Source: Clostridiales bacterium (GTDB taxonomy: Bacteria; Bacillota; Clostridia; Oscillospirales; CAG-382). From it: a DNA stretch of 7,448 bases. The position numbers were made by a program, and so were the translations under genes. Below, piece after piece: positions 1 to 7,360 of the stretch (positions are counted from its first letter, which is position 1; every line of letters begins with the position of its first letter). A model generated the notes under the pieces. The model did not search any database. It was not told the DNA's origin and saw only the letters and a list, made by a program, of their open reading frames with translations. The stretch spans positions 1-7,448 of the forward strand of contig SFLA01000052.1 in assembly GCA_004553575.1 (NCBI GenBank), written 5' to 3'.

Positions 1-353
1 ATGCCGATAACGAACATAATATACCCGACCGGCTTGCGGGTAAGTCTCGGACGAAGCGGAAATGCGTTGCAAAAACGTTCTCCGCAGGCGAGCATCCATA
101 TAAGAAACGGCACAAACAGCGACAGACTGAATATTACTATCTCGAAACCGAGATAGTATGTGTCGGTAGAAGCGCCGTTGAAAAACGCATGGTATATTCT
201 GCGGTAAAGCCAAATTATCGGCTCGGAGCAAAGGTTTATCAGCGCTATCGATATACACGATGCAATAAAAACAAATGCTATGCGTTTCTTTCCGGCGCGA
301 TAGGCGCGCTTGTTTTCGGCTGCGTTGCAGTATGCCGCGTCTTCAAAGGTCAT
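1..353 (-). CDS. Membrane protein, N-terminal part (possible CPBP-family intramembrane protease)
   Basis: The gene reads leftward from an ATG at 353 and runs off the window edge, so only the first 117 residues are visible. The start is supported by GAAAGGA (367-361), 7 nt upstream. The fragment begins MTFEDAAYCNAAENKRAYR, a charged cytoplasmic stretch. One hydrophobic segment follows (about residues 26-50), then a polar loop, then a second (about 70-89, ending PFLIWMLAC). After that comes a basic linker with AFPLRPRLTRKPVG, leading into the start of a third segment at the edge. This layout, with two helices, a 'FPLRPR'-like linker and further helices, resembles the N-terminus of clostridial CPBP (Abi/CAAX-protease-like) membrane proteins. 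The diagnostic EExxxR and HxxxH motifs would lie outside the window, so the family call is inference; another polytopic membrane protein is possible. It lies 136 bp downstream of ppdK on the same strand, with no clear promoter of its own, so it may be read through from ppdK. Confidence 0.7.
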   Translation of the reverse strand, partial: MTFEDAAYCNAAENKRAYRAGKKRIAFVFIASCISIALINLCSEPIIWLYRRIYHAFFNGASTDTYYLGFEIVIFSLSLFVPFLIWMLACGERFCNAFPLRPRLTRKPVGYIMFVIG

Positions 354-360
354 TATTGTT

Positions 361-367
361 TCCTTTC
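361..367 (-). promoter_or_regulatory. Ribosome-binding site of the membrane-protein gene
   Basis: On the minus strand GAAAGGA lies 7 nt before the ATG at 353. It fixes the start of the partial membrane-protein gene and shows that a real gene begins there despite its truncation by the window edge. Confidence 0.65.
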
Positions 368-385
368 GACGGAATTCGAGTATTC

Positions 386-426
386 GCATATTGCGGATAC
401 GGCTTGCCGCCGCACCCGCAATATGC
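386..426 (-). other. Strong intergenic hairpin between ppdK and the membrane-protein gene
   Basis: The 41-nt element has two perfect 11-bp arms, GCATATTGCGG and CCGCAATATGC. Inside them a further 7 pairs form (GTGCGGC with GCCGTAT, two of them G-U in the minus-strand RNA) around a GGCAA loop. The minus-strand RNA can therefore form an 18-bp uninterrupted stem; in the plus-strand RNA the two wobble pairs become A-C mismatches. It begins 64 nt after the ppdK stop and ends 32 nt before the next ATG. No run of U follows the stem (the next bases are GAATACTCG), so it is not a canonical intrinsic terminator. It may be an mRNA 3'-end stabiliser or processing site, an atypical terminator, or one copy of a dispersed palindromic repeat. 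Confidence 0.7.
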
Positions 427-489
427 ATCCGGTGTATTACTTGCCGTATTTGTTCTGGCTTGCAGGGGAAATAACAAGGTCAGCGGATT

Positions 490-3117
490 TTATTGCTTCC
501 CTTCGTTAATGGCAGCCTGAGCCGCCGCCAGACGCGCTATCGGCACCCTAAACGGTGAGCATGATACATAAGTCAGTCCGACCTTATGGCAGAACTCGAC
601 AGAGGACGGATCTCCTCCGTGCTCGCCGCATATTCCGAGTTTTATGTCCGGACGGGTTTTACGCCCGAGCTCCGCCGCCATCTGTATCAGTCTTCCGACA
701 CCGTTGCGGTCGATGCGTGCAAACGGGTCGTTTTCGTATATCTTGCTCTCGTAATAAGAATCGAGGAACTTGCCCGCATCGTCTCTCGAGAATCCGAACG
801 TCATCTGCGTTAGGTCGTTGGTGCCGAACGAGAAGAACTCCGCCTCCTTGGCAATTTCGTCGGCGGTAAGGGCGGCGCGCGGGATTTCGATCATTGTGCC
901 GACCTTGTACTTCATGTCGCTTCCGGCGCTTGTAAGTATGGCGTCGGCGGTGGCGGTAACGGTATTCTTAACGAACCTGAGTTCTTTTACGTCGCCTATC
1001 AGCGGTATCATTATTTCGGGAACTATATCCCATTCGGGATGCTTTGCCTGAACATTCAACGCCGCCTGTATAACAGCGGTGGTCTGCATTGCGGCAATCT
1101 CGGGGTAGGTCACCGCAAGACGGCATCCTCTGTGGCCCATCATCGGGTTGAATTCATGAAGTGAGGCGATTATCTCTTTTATCTGCTGCACGGATTTACC
1201 CTGTGCCGCAGCAAGTTCTTCGATGTCCTTTTCTTCCGTGGGAACGAATTCATGCAGGGGAGGGTCAAGGAAGCGTATGGTTACGGGGCAGCCGTTCATC
1301 GCTTCGAACAGCGATTCGAAATCGGCCTGCTGCAGAGGAAGTATTTTGTCCAGCGCTTTTTCGCGCTGTTCTTTTGTATCCGCACAGATCATTTCGCGTA
1401 TTGCGGAGATCTTATCGAAGAACATATGCTCGGTGCGGCAAAGACCGATTCCCTCTGCGCCCAATTCATATGCTTTGCGGGCGTCGCGCTCGGTGTCGGC
1501 GTTTGCGCGAACCTTAAGCTTTCTGAACTTGTCCGCCCATTTCATTATTCTGCCGAATTCTCCGGCGATAACTGCGTCTACGGTGGGGATTATTCCTTCG
1601 TATACACAGCCGGTTGACCCGTCAATGGATATTTCGTCACCCTCGCGGAAGGTCTTTCCGTCCAGCGTGAAGCGCTTGTTTTCTTCATCCATCGCAATGG
1701 CGGAGCATCCGGAAACGCAGCAAGTTCCCATTCCTCGCGCTACTACCGCGGCGTGGCTGGTCATGCCGCCGCGCACGGTCAGTATTCCCTGCGAAGCCTT
1801 CATACCTTCTATGTCTTCGGGTGAGGTCTCCAGACGTACGAGTATGACCTTCCCGCCGTTTTCGTTGGCGCGCTTGGCGTCCTCGGCAGTGAAAACGATT
1901 TTACCGGAAGCCGCTCCGGGTGATGCCGCCAGAGCCTTTGCAAGCGGGACGGCTTTTTTTATTGCCTTGGGGTCGAATTGCGGGTGAAGCAGCGTGTCGA
2001 GGTTGCGCGGGTCTATCATAAGCACCGCCTGCTCCTCGGTTATCATTCCCTCGTCCACGAGATCGCAGGCAATGCGCAGCGCTGCCTGAGCGGTTCTCTT
2101 ACCGTTGCGGGTTTGCAGCATAAATAGCTTGCGGTCTTCTATGGTGAATTCCATATCCTGCATATCGCGGTAATGCTTCTCGAGAATACCGCATATTCCG
2201 GTGAATTTCTCGAACACTTCGGGCATTATCTCAGCCATTTTGGATATGGGGAGGGGAGTGCGGACTCCGGCGACGACATCCTCGCCCTGGGCATTCATAA
2301 GAAATTCGCCCATAAGCTTTTTCTCGCCGGTCGCGGGATCGCGGGTGAAGGCAACACCGGTTCCGGAGGTGTCGCCCATATTGCCGAACACCATCATCTG
2401 AACATTAACGGCGGTGCCCCAACTGTAAGGAATATCGTGGTCGCGGCGGTAAACGTTTGCGCGGTTGTTGTCCCAACTGCGGAATACCGCCTGTATCGCT
2501 CCGAAGAGCTGCTCGGTGGGATCGTCGGGGAATTCGCATCCCTTCTTAAGACGATATTCTTCCTTGAACATCATAGCGAGACGTTTAAGATCATCGGCGT
2601 CGAGCTCTACATCCTGCTTTACGCCCTTTTCGGCTTTAAGCTTGTCGATAAGTTCTTCAAAGTACTTTTTACCGACTTCCATAACGACATCGGAATACAT
2701 CTGTATGAATCTCCGATAACAGTCCCAAGCCCAGCGGGGATTTCCGGATTTTGCGGCTATAACGTTGACGACGCGCTCGTTCAGACCGAGATTGAGGATG
2801 GTGTCCATCATGCCGGGCATTGAAGCGCGCGCTCCGGATCTTACCGATACGAGAAGCGGGTTCTGTTCGTCCCCGAACTTCTTTCCTGTAAGCTGTTCGA
2901 GACGCTCGACGTATTCGAGTATCTGATCGTGTATATCTTCTCCTATCTTTTTCCCGTCATCGTAATACCGGGTGCAGGCCTCCGTTGTGATAGTGAATCC
3001 GCTTGGGACGGGCAAGCCGAGATTTGTCATCTCCGCAAGGTTAGCTCCCTTGCCGCCGAGAAGCTCGCGCATCGAGCCGTTGCCCTCCGAGAACATATAG
3101 ACGTATTTTTTCGCCAT
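490..3117 (-). CDS. ppdK: Pyruvate, phosphate dikinase
   Basis: This cytosolic enzyme interconverts pyruvate + ATP + Pi and phosphoenolpyruvate + AMP + PPi. In anaerobes it serves PPi-linked glycolysis or PEP formation. The 875-residue product matches the usual length (about 874 in C. symbiosum). The N-terminal ATP-grasp half carries GGKGANLAEM (21-30), SVRSGARASMPGMMDT (91-106, with ATP-site R93), GDTSGTGVAFTRDP (248-261) and MLQTRNGKR (333-341). The swivelling phosphohistidine domain has GGMTSHAAVVARGMG (450-464), where H455 is the phosphorylated residue; T453 corresponds to the threonine targeted by PPDK regulatory proteins. The C-terminal TIM barrel has GLCRTEHMFF (558-567, R561), TIRFLDPPLHEF (613-624), GTMIEIPRA (740-748), FGTNDLTQ (764-771) and GICGEHGG (828-835, catalytic C830). 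All key residues are present. An upstream in-frame ATG at 3150 would be only about 2 nt from the predicted transcription start and has no ribosome-binding site, so the ATG at 3117 behind GGAGGT is chosen. A dedicated promoter drives it; pth diverges from the same spacer. Confidence 0.98.
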   Translation of the reverse strand: MAKKYVYMFSEGNGSMRELLGGKGANLAEMTNLGLPVPSGFTITTEACTRYYDDGKKIGEDIHDQILEYVERLEQLTGKKFGDEQNPLLVSVRSGARASMPGMMDTILNLGLNERVVNVIAAKSGNPRWAWDCYRRFIQMYSDVVMEVGKKYFEELIDKLKAEKGVKQDVELDADDLKRLAMMFKEEYRLKKGCEFPDDPTEQLFGAIQAVFRSWDNNRANVYRRDHDIPYSWGTAVNVQMMVFGNMGDTSGTGVAFTRDPATGEKKLMGEFLMNAQGEDVVAGVRTPLPISKMAEIMPEVFEKFTGICGILEKHYRDMQDMEFTIEDRKLFMLQTRNGKRTAQAALRIACDLVDEGMITEEQAVLMIDPRNLDTLLHPQFDPKAIKKAVPLAKALAASPGAASGKIVFTAEDAKRANENGGKVILVRLETSPEDIEGMKASQGILTVRGGMTSHAAVVARGMGTCCVSGCSAIAMDEENKRFTLDGKTFREGDEISIDGSTGCVYEGIIPTVDAVIAGEFGRIMKWADKFRKLKVRANADTERDARKAYELGAEGIGLCRTEHMFFDKISAIREMICADTKEQREKALDKILPLQQADFESLFEAMNGCPVTIRFLDPPLHEFVPTEEKDIEELAAAQGKSVQQIKEIIASLHEFNPMMGHRGCRLAVTYPEIAAMQTTAVIQAALNVQAKHPEWDIVPEIMIPLIGDVKELRFVKNTVTATADAILTSAGSDMKYKVGTMIEIPRAALTADEIAKEAEFFSFGTNDLTQMTFGFSRDDAGKFLDSYYESKIYENDPFARIDRNGVGRLIQMAAELGRKTRPDIKLGICGEHGGDPSSVEFCHKVGLTYVSCSPFRVPIARLAAAQAAINEGKQ

Positions 3118-3123
3118 GTGTTT

Positions 3124-3129
3124 ACCTCC
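3124..3129 (-). promoter_or_regulatory. ppdK ribosome-binding site
   Basis: GGAGGT on the minus strand ends 6 nt before the ATG at 3117. It is a near-perfect Shine-Dalgarno sequence. It places the true start 11 codons inside the longest possible open frame, giving the normal PPDK N-terminus MAKKYVYMF. Confidence 0.9.
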
Positions 3130-3158
3130 GTATTTAATGTTTGACTTCACTTCATATT

Positions 3159-3186
3159 ATTATAACATATTTTTCCGTTTTGTCTA
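3159..3186 (-). promoter_or_regulatory. Sigma-A-type promoter of ppdK, with extended -10
   Basis: On the minus strand TAGACA (3186-3181, one mismatch to TTGACA) is followed by a 16-bp spacer and a perfect TATAAT (3164-3159). A TG one base before the -10 (TGT-TATAAT) gives an extended -10. The bases upstream of the -35 are A/T-rich (3187-3210) and could act as an UP element. Transcription would start near 3152, leaving a leader of about 35 nt with no room for a riboswitch. It looks like a strong housekeeping promoter. Confidence 0.8.
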
Positions 3187-3199
3187 TACCCTTTTATCA

Positions 3200-3209
3200 A
3201 TAATATTAT
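3200..3209. other. AT palindrome in the divergent promoter spacer
   Basis: ATAATATTAT is a perfect 10-bp palindrome between the two divergent promoters: 13 bp upstream of the ppdK -35 box and 17 bp upstream of the pth -35 box. It could be part of an operator or simply UP-element-like AT-rich DNA. The sequence is low in complexity, so chance is a real possibility. No known operator consensus was recognised. Confidence 0.3.
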
Positions 3210-3226
3210 GCTTGAAGCGACCGGAC

Positions 3227-3255
3227 TTGACAAAAGCGTAAAAAGGTTATAAACT
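3227..3255 (+). promoter_or_regulatory. Probable sigma-A promoter of the pth-mfd operon
   Basis: A perfect TTGACA -35 (3227-3232) precedes two overlapping -10 candidates: TAAACT at 3250-3255 (17-bp spacer, 4 of 6 matches) and TATAAA at 3248-3253 (15-bp spacer, 5 of 6 matches). Transcription would start close to 3260, placing the transcript start almost at the ribosome-binding site of pth. The weak or badly spaced -10 suggests modest expression compared with divergent ppdK. Confidence 0.6.
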
Positions 3256-3262
3256 TACTCGG

Positions 3263-3269
3263 AAAGGAG
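3263..3269 (+). promoter_or_regulatory. pth ribosome-binding site
   Basis: AAAGGAG is followed by 10 nt and then the GTG at 3280. The spacing is slightly long. No other start fits: the same frame is closed by a TGA at 3271-3273, so GTG is the first possible initiation codon, and it leaves a normal Pth N-terminus. Confidence 0.7.
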
Positions 3270-3279
3270 CTGATACTGC

Positions 3280-3900
3280 GTGCTGTTCGCAAAAAAGCCG
3301 GTCGAGTTTATCGTTGCGGGGCTTGGCAATCCCGAGCAAAAATACTGTTTCACACGGCATAACGCCGGATTTCTGGCGATCGACAGCCTTGCCTCGAAAT
3401 ACGGGTGCAGAATCGGCTCGCTGAAGCATCGCGGACTTTGCGGAAGCGCCGTTATATCAGACAAAAAGGTACTGCTTGTCAAGCCGCAGACATATATGAA
3501 TTCCTCCGGCGAATGCATTGCCGCCGCGGCGAGATATTACGGCGTGCCGGCCGAACGAATAATTATCATCTGCGACGACTGTGCGCTCCCGGTCGGGCAG
3601 ATACGTATCCGCCGCAAGGGTAGCGACGGCGGGCACAACGGGCTGAAATCCATAAACGCTTGCATCGGTTCGCAGGAGTATCCGCGCATACGTATCGGAG
3701 TGGGTGAGAAGCCGCATCCGGATTACGATCTTGCAGATTGGGTGCTTTCCCGATTCTCCGAAAGTGAACTTAAGACGCTTACGTCACGCTTCGACGATGT
3801 TTGCACCGCCGCCGAGCTAATAATATCAGGTGACGCCGACGCGGCGATGAACAGATATAATCAGGTAAAAAATGGAAACAGTAATATCACAATTCGGTAA
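3280..3900 (+). CDS. pth: Peptidyl-tRNA hydrolase (bacterial Pth type)
   Basis: This essential cytosolic esterase cleaves peptidyl-tRNA released from stalled ribosomes, recycling tRNA. The 206-residue product is of normal length and begins with GTG. It shows the family signatures in order: AGLGNPEQKY (13-22), TRHNAGF (25-31) with the catalytic His at 27, KPQTYMNSSG (68-77) with the tRNA/peptide-binding Asn at 74, CDDCALPVG (98-106) with the catalytic-pair Asp at 99, and RRKGSDGGHNGLKSI (111-125) with H119 and N120. Two motif positions differ from common forms: E19 stands where many Pth proteins have Gly (GNPG), and C101-A102 occupy the normally Leu/Asp-rich part after the catalytic Asp. The core residues are all intact, so activity is expected. 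Its 3' end overlaps mfd by 29 nt, an arrangement consistent with the Firmicute pth-mfd operon and with translational coupling. Confidence 0.97.
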   Translation: MLFAKKPVEFIVAGLGNPEQKYCFTRHNAGFLAIDSLASKYGCRIGSLKHRGLCGSAVISDKKVLLVKPQTYMNSSGECIAAAARYYGVPAERIIIICDDCALPVGQIRIRRKGSDGGHNGLKSINACIGSQEYPRIRIGVGEKPHPDYDLADWVLSRFSESELKTLTSRFDDVCTAAELIISGDADAAMNRYNQVKNGNSNITIR

Positions 3901-6900
3901 AGACATAGAGTTCCGGGCTCTTACGGAAGGATTTACAGAGGGACGGGTGCCGTGCATAACCACAGGGGTATGCGATTCGGCCCGCCCCCTTTTCTGCAAG
4001 GCGTTTTCCGGTGCAGTAAATAAAAAGCTGTTGATTATTATGCCCGACGAGCGGGAGGCTCAGCGCCTCCGCGCCGAGCTCGAATACTTTTTCGACAGTG
4101 TCCTTTTCTTTCCCGCAAGGGATTTCGTCTTTGACAACGTAAAAGGATATTCCCGCGAATTCGAGCAGCAGCGCATAGGCGTCCTTTCCGCATTGCTCGA
4201 AGGCAAAACAGACGTTGTTATTACGGTGCCCGATGCCGTAATGCAGTATACGGTTCCTTCCGAGGTTCTCTCCGATGTCACCCTTCATGTCGGAACCGGT
4301 GAGAGAATGAGTGTCACACAGCTCACCTCGTGGCTGAATCTTCTCGGCTATGTCCGTGCGGATCAGGTCGAGGGAGAGGGACAGTATGCCGTCCGCGGCG
4401 GTATAGTCGATGTCTTTTCTCCGTCATATCCAAACCCGTTCCGTATAGACTTCTTCGGCGATGAGATCGATCTGATCGGCTTTTTTGATGTTACCACGCA
4501 GCGCAGGTATGAAAACGCTCCCTCGGTCGGAATACTTCCGGTTTATGAGCTGCTGCCCGACAATCTCGCTTACGAGAATATTGCCCGCAATATAGAAAAG
4601 CTGCTTAAGAAGTTTACCGGTCAGGAAAAAATCAGGGAAATGCTCGCTTACGAGCGTGAATCGTGCGAAAATCATATGCGCATAAACGCGCTTGACAAAT
4701 ACGCATCGTTTGTCTATGACCGACGAGAGACGGTGCTCGATTACGCAAAGGATTTTGCCGTCATTGCAGTGAACACCCCGCGTATCCGCGAGCGTGCCGA
4801 GGCCTTTTGCTGGCAAACGGAACAAACAATTTCCGGATTGGCCGAAAGCGGAATGCTTCCGCCCAAATCTCCGTTGCCCCATCTGGCTTTTGACGAATTC
4901 ATATCTGCAATATCTCCGCGTACGGTTGCTCTGGATTATTTTTCCGGCGGCTCAAGGCTGCTTGATTACCGCGAAGAGTACAATGTTATAACCAAATCCG
5001 TAAATTCCTATCTTTCGAACATCGAGCTTCTTGCCGATGAGCTAAGGGCTTCAGTTGAGCTTAAGCGAAGTGTGCTGGTATTAACGGTAAGCGAGCGTGC
5101 AGCCGGAAATATGCTGTCCGCTCTAAACGATCGTGGGATAGGTTGCTACCGGTACACCGGAACGCTTTACGACGGACTTGCCGGAGTCGGAACACTTGAC
5201 GGCAACCGCCTACTCGGCGGATTCGAACTGCCGCGCGCAAACTTTCTTCTTTGCACCGACGCCGATACCCTGCAGAACGTTACAGCCCGACGCAGGGAAA
5301 AGGTGAAGAAAAAGCTCACCAAGAGCGAAAAAATCTCCTCATGTGCAGATATTGCGGTCGGCGACCTTGTGGTTCATGCCAATCACGGTATCGGAAGATA
5401 CGAAGGTATAACCAATCTCACGGTAGAGGGCGTATCGAAGGATTACATAAAAATACGATACGCGGGCACGGACGTACTGTATGTGCCCTGTAATCAACTT
5501 GATCTTATCGGCAAATATATCGGCAGCGAGAATACCAAGCTGTCCAAAATGGGATCGTCGGAGTGGCAGCGCACCAAAGCGCGGGCAAAAACCGCCGCAA
5601 AGGATATAGCGAAGGAGCTGATAGCGCTTTACGCAGCGCGCCGTTCCCGCGAGGGATTCGCATTCCCGCCTGATGATGAACTTCAGGACGAGTTTGAGTC
5701 CATGTTCGGCTATGACGAGACGGTCGATCAGCTTCGTGCAGCCGACGAGATTAAAAAGGATATGGAGCTCGCGTCCCCCATGGACAGGCTGCTGTGCGGC
5801 GATGTCGGATTCGGGAAAACCGAGGTTGCGCTCCGTGCCGCCTTCAAGTGCGTAGTCTCCGGAAAGCAGGTAGCGATTCTCGTTCCGACCACAATTCTGG
5901 CAATGCAGCATTATCAGACGCTGCTCTCCCGCTTCCGCTCGTTTCCGGTGCGAAGCACAATGCTTTCCAGATTCCGGACGCCTGCCGAACAGAAACAGAC
6001 GCTTGAGGATCTGCGTCTGGGGAAAACAGATATTGTCGTCGGCACGCACAGGCTTCTTCAGAAGGATATCCGGTTCAAGGATCTCGGGCTTCTTATTGTG
6101 GACGAGGAGCAACGGTTCGGAGTCACCCATAAAGAAAAGCTTAAGATGCTTTCCGAGAATATAGATGTTCTTACCCTTACAGCAACACCTATTCCGCGCA
6201 CATTGAATATGGCGTTGTCCGGTATCCGCGATATGTCCGTGCTTGAGGAAGCTCCCGCCGACCGGACTCCGGTGCAGACATTTGTGCTCGAGCATGACGA
6301 AACCATTATATACGAGGCAATCCGCCGCGAGCTGCGCCGCGGAGGACAGGTCTTTTATCTTCACAATTTTATAGATTCGATATATTCCGCTTCCCGCAAG
6401 CTGAGCGAGGCGTTTCCGGATTCGGTTGTCGGAGTCGCTCACGGTAAAATGAGCAAGGATGAGCTCGGTGAGATTTGGGAGAGCATGGTCCGGGGAGAAA
6501 TCGACATTCTTGTCTGTACTACCATAATCGAGACGGGCATCGATGTTCCGAACGCAAACACCCTGATTATCGAGTCCGCGGATAAAATGGGGCTTTCGCA
6601 GCTCCACCAGCTTCGCGGCAGGGTGGGAAGATCGGCACGCAAGGCGTATGCGTATTTTACCTACCGAGAGGGCGCGGCGCTTACCGAAATAGCCGAAAAA
6701 CGTCTTGATGCCATACGCCAGTTTACAGAATTCGGAAGCGGATTCAAAATAGCCATGCGCGACCTCGAGCTTCGCGGAGCCGGCAATCTTCTGGGCGCCG
6801 AGCAGAGCGGACATATGGAAGCGATCGGCTATGACCTGTACATAAAGATTCTCGAGGAAGCGGTAAGCGAGCTTAAGGGCGAGCCGAAGATGCAAAAAAG

Positions 6901-7360
6901 CGACTGCACGGTCGATATCGCCGTATCGGCGTTTATACCTGACGATTACATTCCTTCGCCCGAGATGCGTATAGACGTTTACCGGAAGATCGCAGCCATA
7001 GAAGGCGAGGACGACCGGGACGACCTTGCTGACGAGCTGCTCGACAGGTTCGGTGATCTTCCGCAGACTGTCGAGAATCTTATAAACATTTCGCTTGCTC
7101 GGTGTACGGCGTGCACATGCGGTATAAAGCTTATCGAACAGAAAGCGGGGCTTATCTGCTTTTATCCCGATAAAGTCGATGCGCGAGCCTGCACTATGCT
7201 GGCAGCATCGGAAAAGCTGCGCGGCAGAATAATGCTTTCGCTGGGCGGTAAACCTCATATTGCGTATCGGGTCGGAAAAAACGAGGGCGGTCTTTCCGCA
7301 GTAAACACAGTTCTCGGCGAATATGAAAAAATCCTGCGGGACAGTGTAGACAACTGCTGA
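3872..7360 (+). CDS. mfd: Transcription-repair coupling factor Mfd
   Basis: Mfd is a DNA translocase that binds RNA polymerase stalled at lesions, pushes it off and recruits UvrA for nucleotide excision repair. The 1162 residues match the usual length. The N-terminal UvrB-like module (about 1-340) holds RGGIVD (175-180) and FRIDFFGDEID (190-200); R175, R191 and F195 correspond to the UvrA-contact residues I recall from E. coli Mfd (R165, R181, F185). The CarD-like polymerase-interaction domain spans about 491-560 (GDLVVHANHGIGRYEG, 497-512). The RecG-like motor has Walker A GDVGFGKT (643-650), DEEQ (744-747), TATP (770-773) and QLHQLRGRVGR (910-920), followed by the TRG motif around RDLELRGAGNLLG (963-975). 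The autoinhibitory C-terminal domain starts near 1005 and contains LADELLDRFGDLP. All are intact. The ATG at 3872 lies inside pth; an in-frame TAA at 3866 excludes earlier starts. Only a weak AGG (3863-3865) precedes it, so translation is probably coupled to pth. Confidence 0.98.
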   Translation: METVISQFGKDIEFRALTEGFTEGRVPCITTGVCDSARPLFCKAFSGAVNKKLLIIMPDEREAQRLRAELEYFFDSVLFFPARDFVFDNVKGYSREFEQQRIGVLSALLEGKTDVVITVPDAVMQYTVPSEVLSDVTLHVGTGERMSVTQLTSWLNLLGYVRADQVEGEGQYAVRGGIVDVFSPSYPNPFRIDFFGDEIDLIGFFDVTTQRRYENAPSVGILPVYELLPDNLAYENIARNIEKLLKKFTGQEKIREMLAYERESCENHMRINALDKYASFVYDRRETVLDYAKDFAVIAVNTPRIRERAEAFCWQTEQTISGLAESGMLPPKSPLPHLAFDEFISAISPRTVALDYFSGGSRLLDYREEYNVITKSVNSYLSNIELLADELRASVELKRSVLVLTVSERAAGNMLSALNDRGIGCYRYTGTLYDGLAGVGTLDGNRLLGGFELPRANFLLCTDADTLQNVTARRREKVKKKLTKSEKISSCADIAVGDLVVHANHGIGRYEGITNLTVEGVSKDYIKIRYAGTDVLYVPCNQLDLIGKYIGSENTKLSKMGSSEWQRTKARAKTAAKDIAKELIALYAARRSREGFAFPPDDELQDEFESMFGYDETVDQLRAADEIKKDMELASPMDRLLCGDVGFGKTEVALRAAFKCVVSGKQVAILVPTTILAMQHYQTLLSRFRSFPVRSTMLSRFRTPAEQKQTLEDLRLGKTDIVVGTHRLLQKDIRFKDLGLLIVDEEQRFGVTHKEKLKMLSENIDVLTLTATPIPRTLNMALSGIRDMSVLEEAPADRTPVQTFVLEHDETIIYEAIRRELRRGGQVFYLHNFIDSIYSASRKLSEAFPDSVVGVAHGKMSKDELGEIWESMVRGEIDILVCTTIIETGIDVPNANTLIIESADKMGLSQLHQLRGRVGRSARKAYAYFTYREGAALTEIAEKRLDAIRQFTEFGSGFKIAMRDLELRGAGNLLGAEQSGHMEAIGYDLYIKILEEAVSELKGEPKMQKSDCTVDIAVSAFIPDDYIPSPEMRIDVYRKIAAIEGEDDRDDLADELLDRFGDLPQTVENLINISLARCTACTCGIKLIEQKAGLICFYPDKVDARACTMLAASEKLRGRIMLSLGGKPHIAYRVGKNEGGLSAVNTVLGEYEKILRDSVDNC

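Noticed and set aside
386..426. Intrinsic terminator for ppdK
   Set aside because: The stem is strong enough, but the bases after it on the minus strand (GAATACTCG) contain no U-run, so it was annotated as a hairpin of unknown role.
189..520. Small plus-strand open frames (106 and 81 codons) at the left end
   Set aside because: They run antisense through the membrane-protein start and across the hairpin, lack good ribosome-binding sites, and encode Cys/Arg-rich sequence without domains.
1223..1987. A 254-codon plus-strand open frame inside ppdK
   Set aside because: It is antisense to a fully intact, motif-complete ppdK, has Ser/Arg/Ala-rich low-information composition, and has no convincing ribosome-binding site.
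2173..2823. A 216-codon plus-strand open frame inside ppdK
   Set aside because: It overlaps highly conserved PPDK ATP-grasp sequence on the other strand, has no recognised domain, and is explained as an antisense shadow.
3118..3150. An 11-codon upstream extension of ppdK starting at the ATG at 3150
   Set aside because: The predicted transcript starts near 3152, leaving no leader or ribosome-binding site for that ATG; GGAGGT directly precedes the ATG at 3117, which gives the normal PPDK N-terminus.
4054..4070. GC-rich 6-bp stem (GGAGGC, loop TCAGC, GCCTCC) early in mfd
   Set aside because: The short stem lies in coding sequence of moderate G+C, with no U-run and nothing to separate it from chance.
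5339..7258. A 639-codon open frame on the minus strand, antisense to mfd
   Set aside because: It is in exact codon register with mfd, so its stops would come from TTA, CTA and TCA codons in mfd, which are absent from this part. The predicted protein is rich in Cys, His and Arg and has no recognisable domain. It is a codon-usage shadow.
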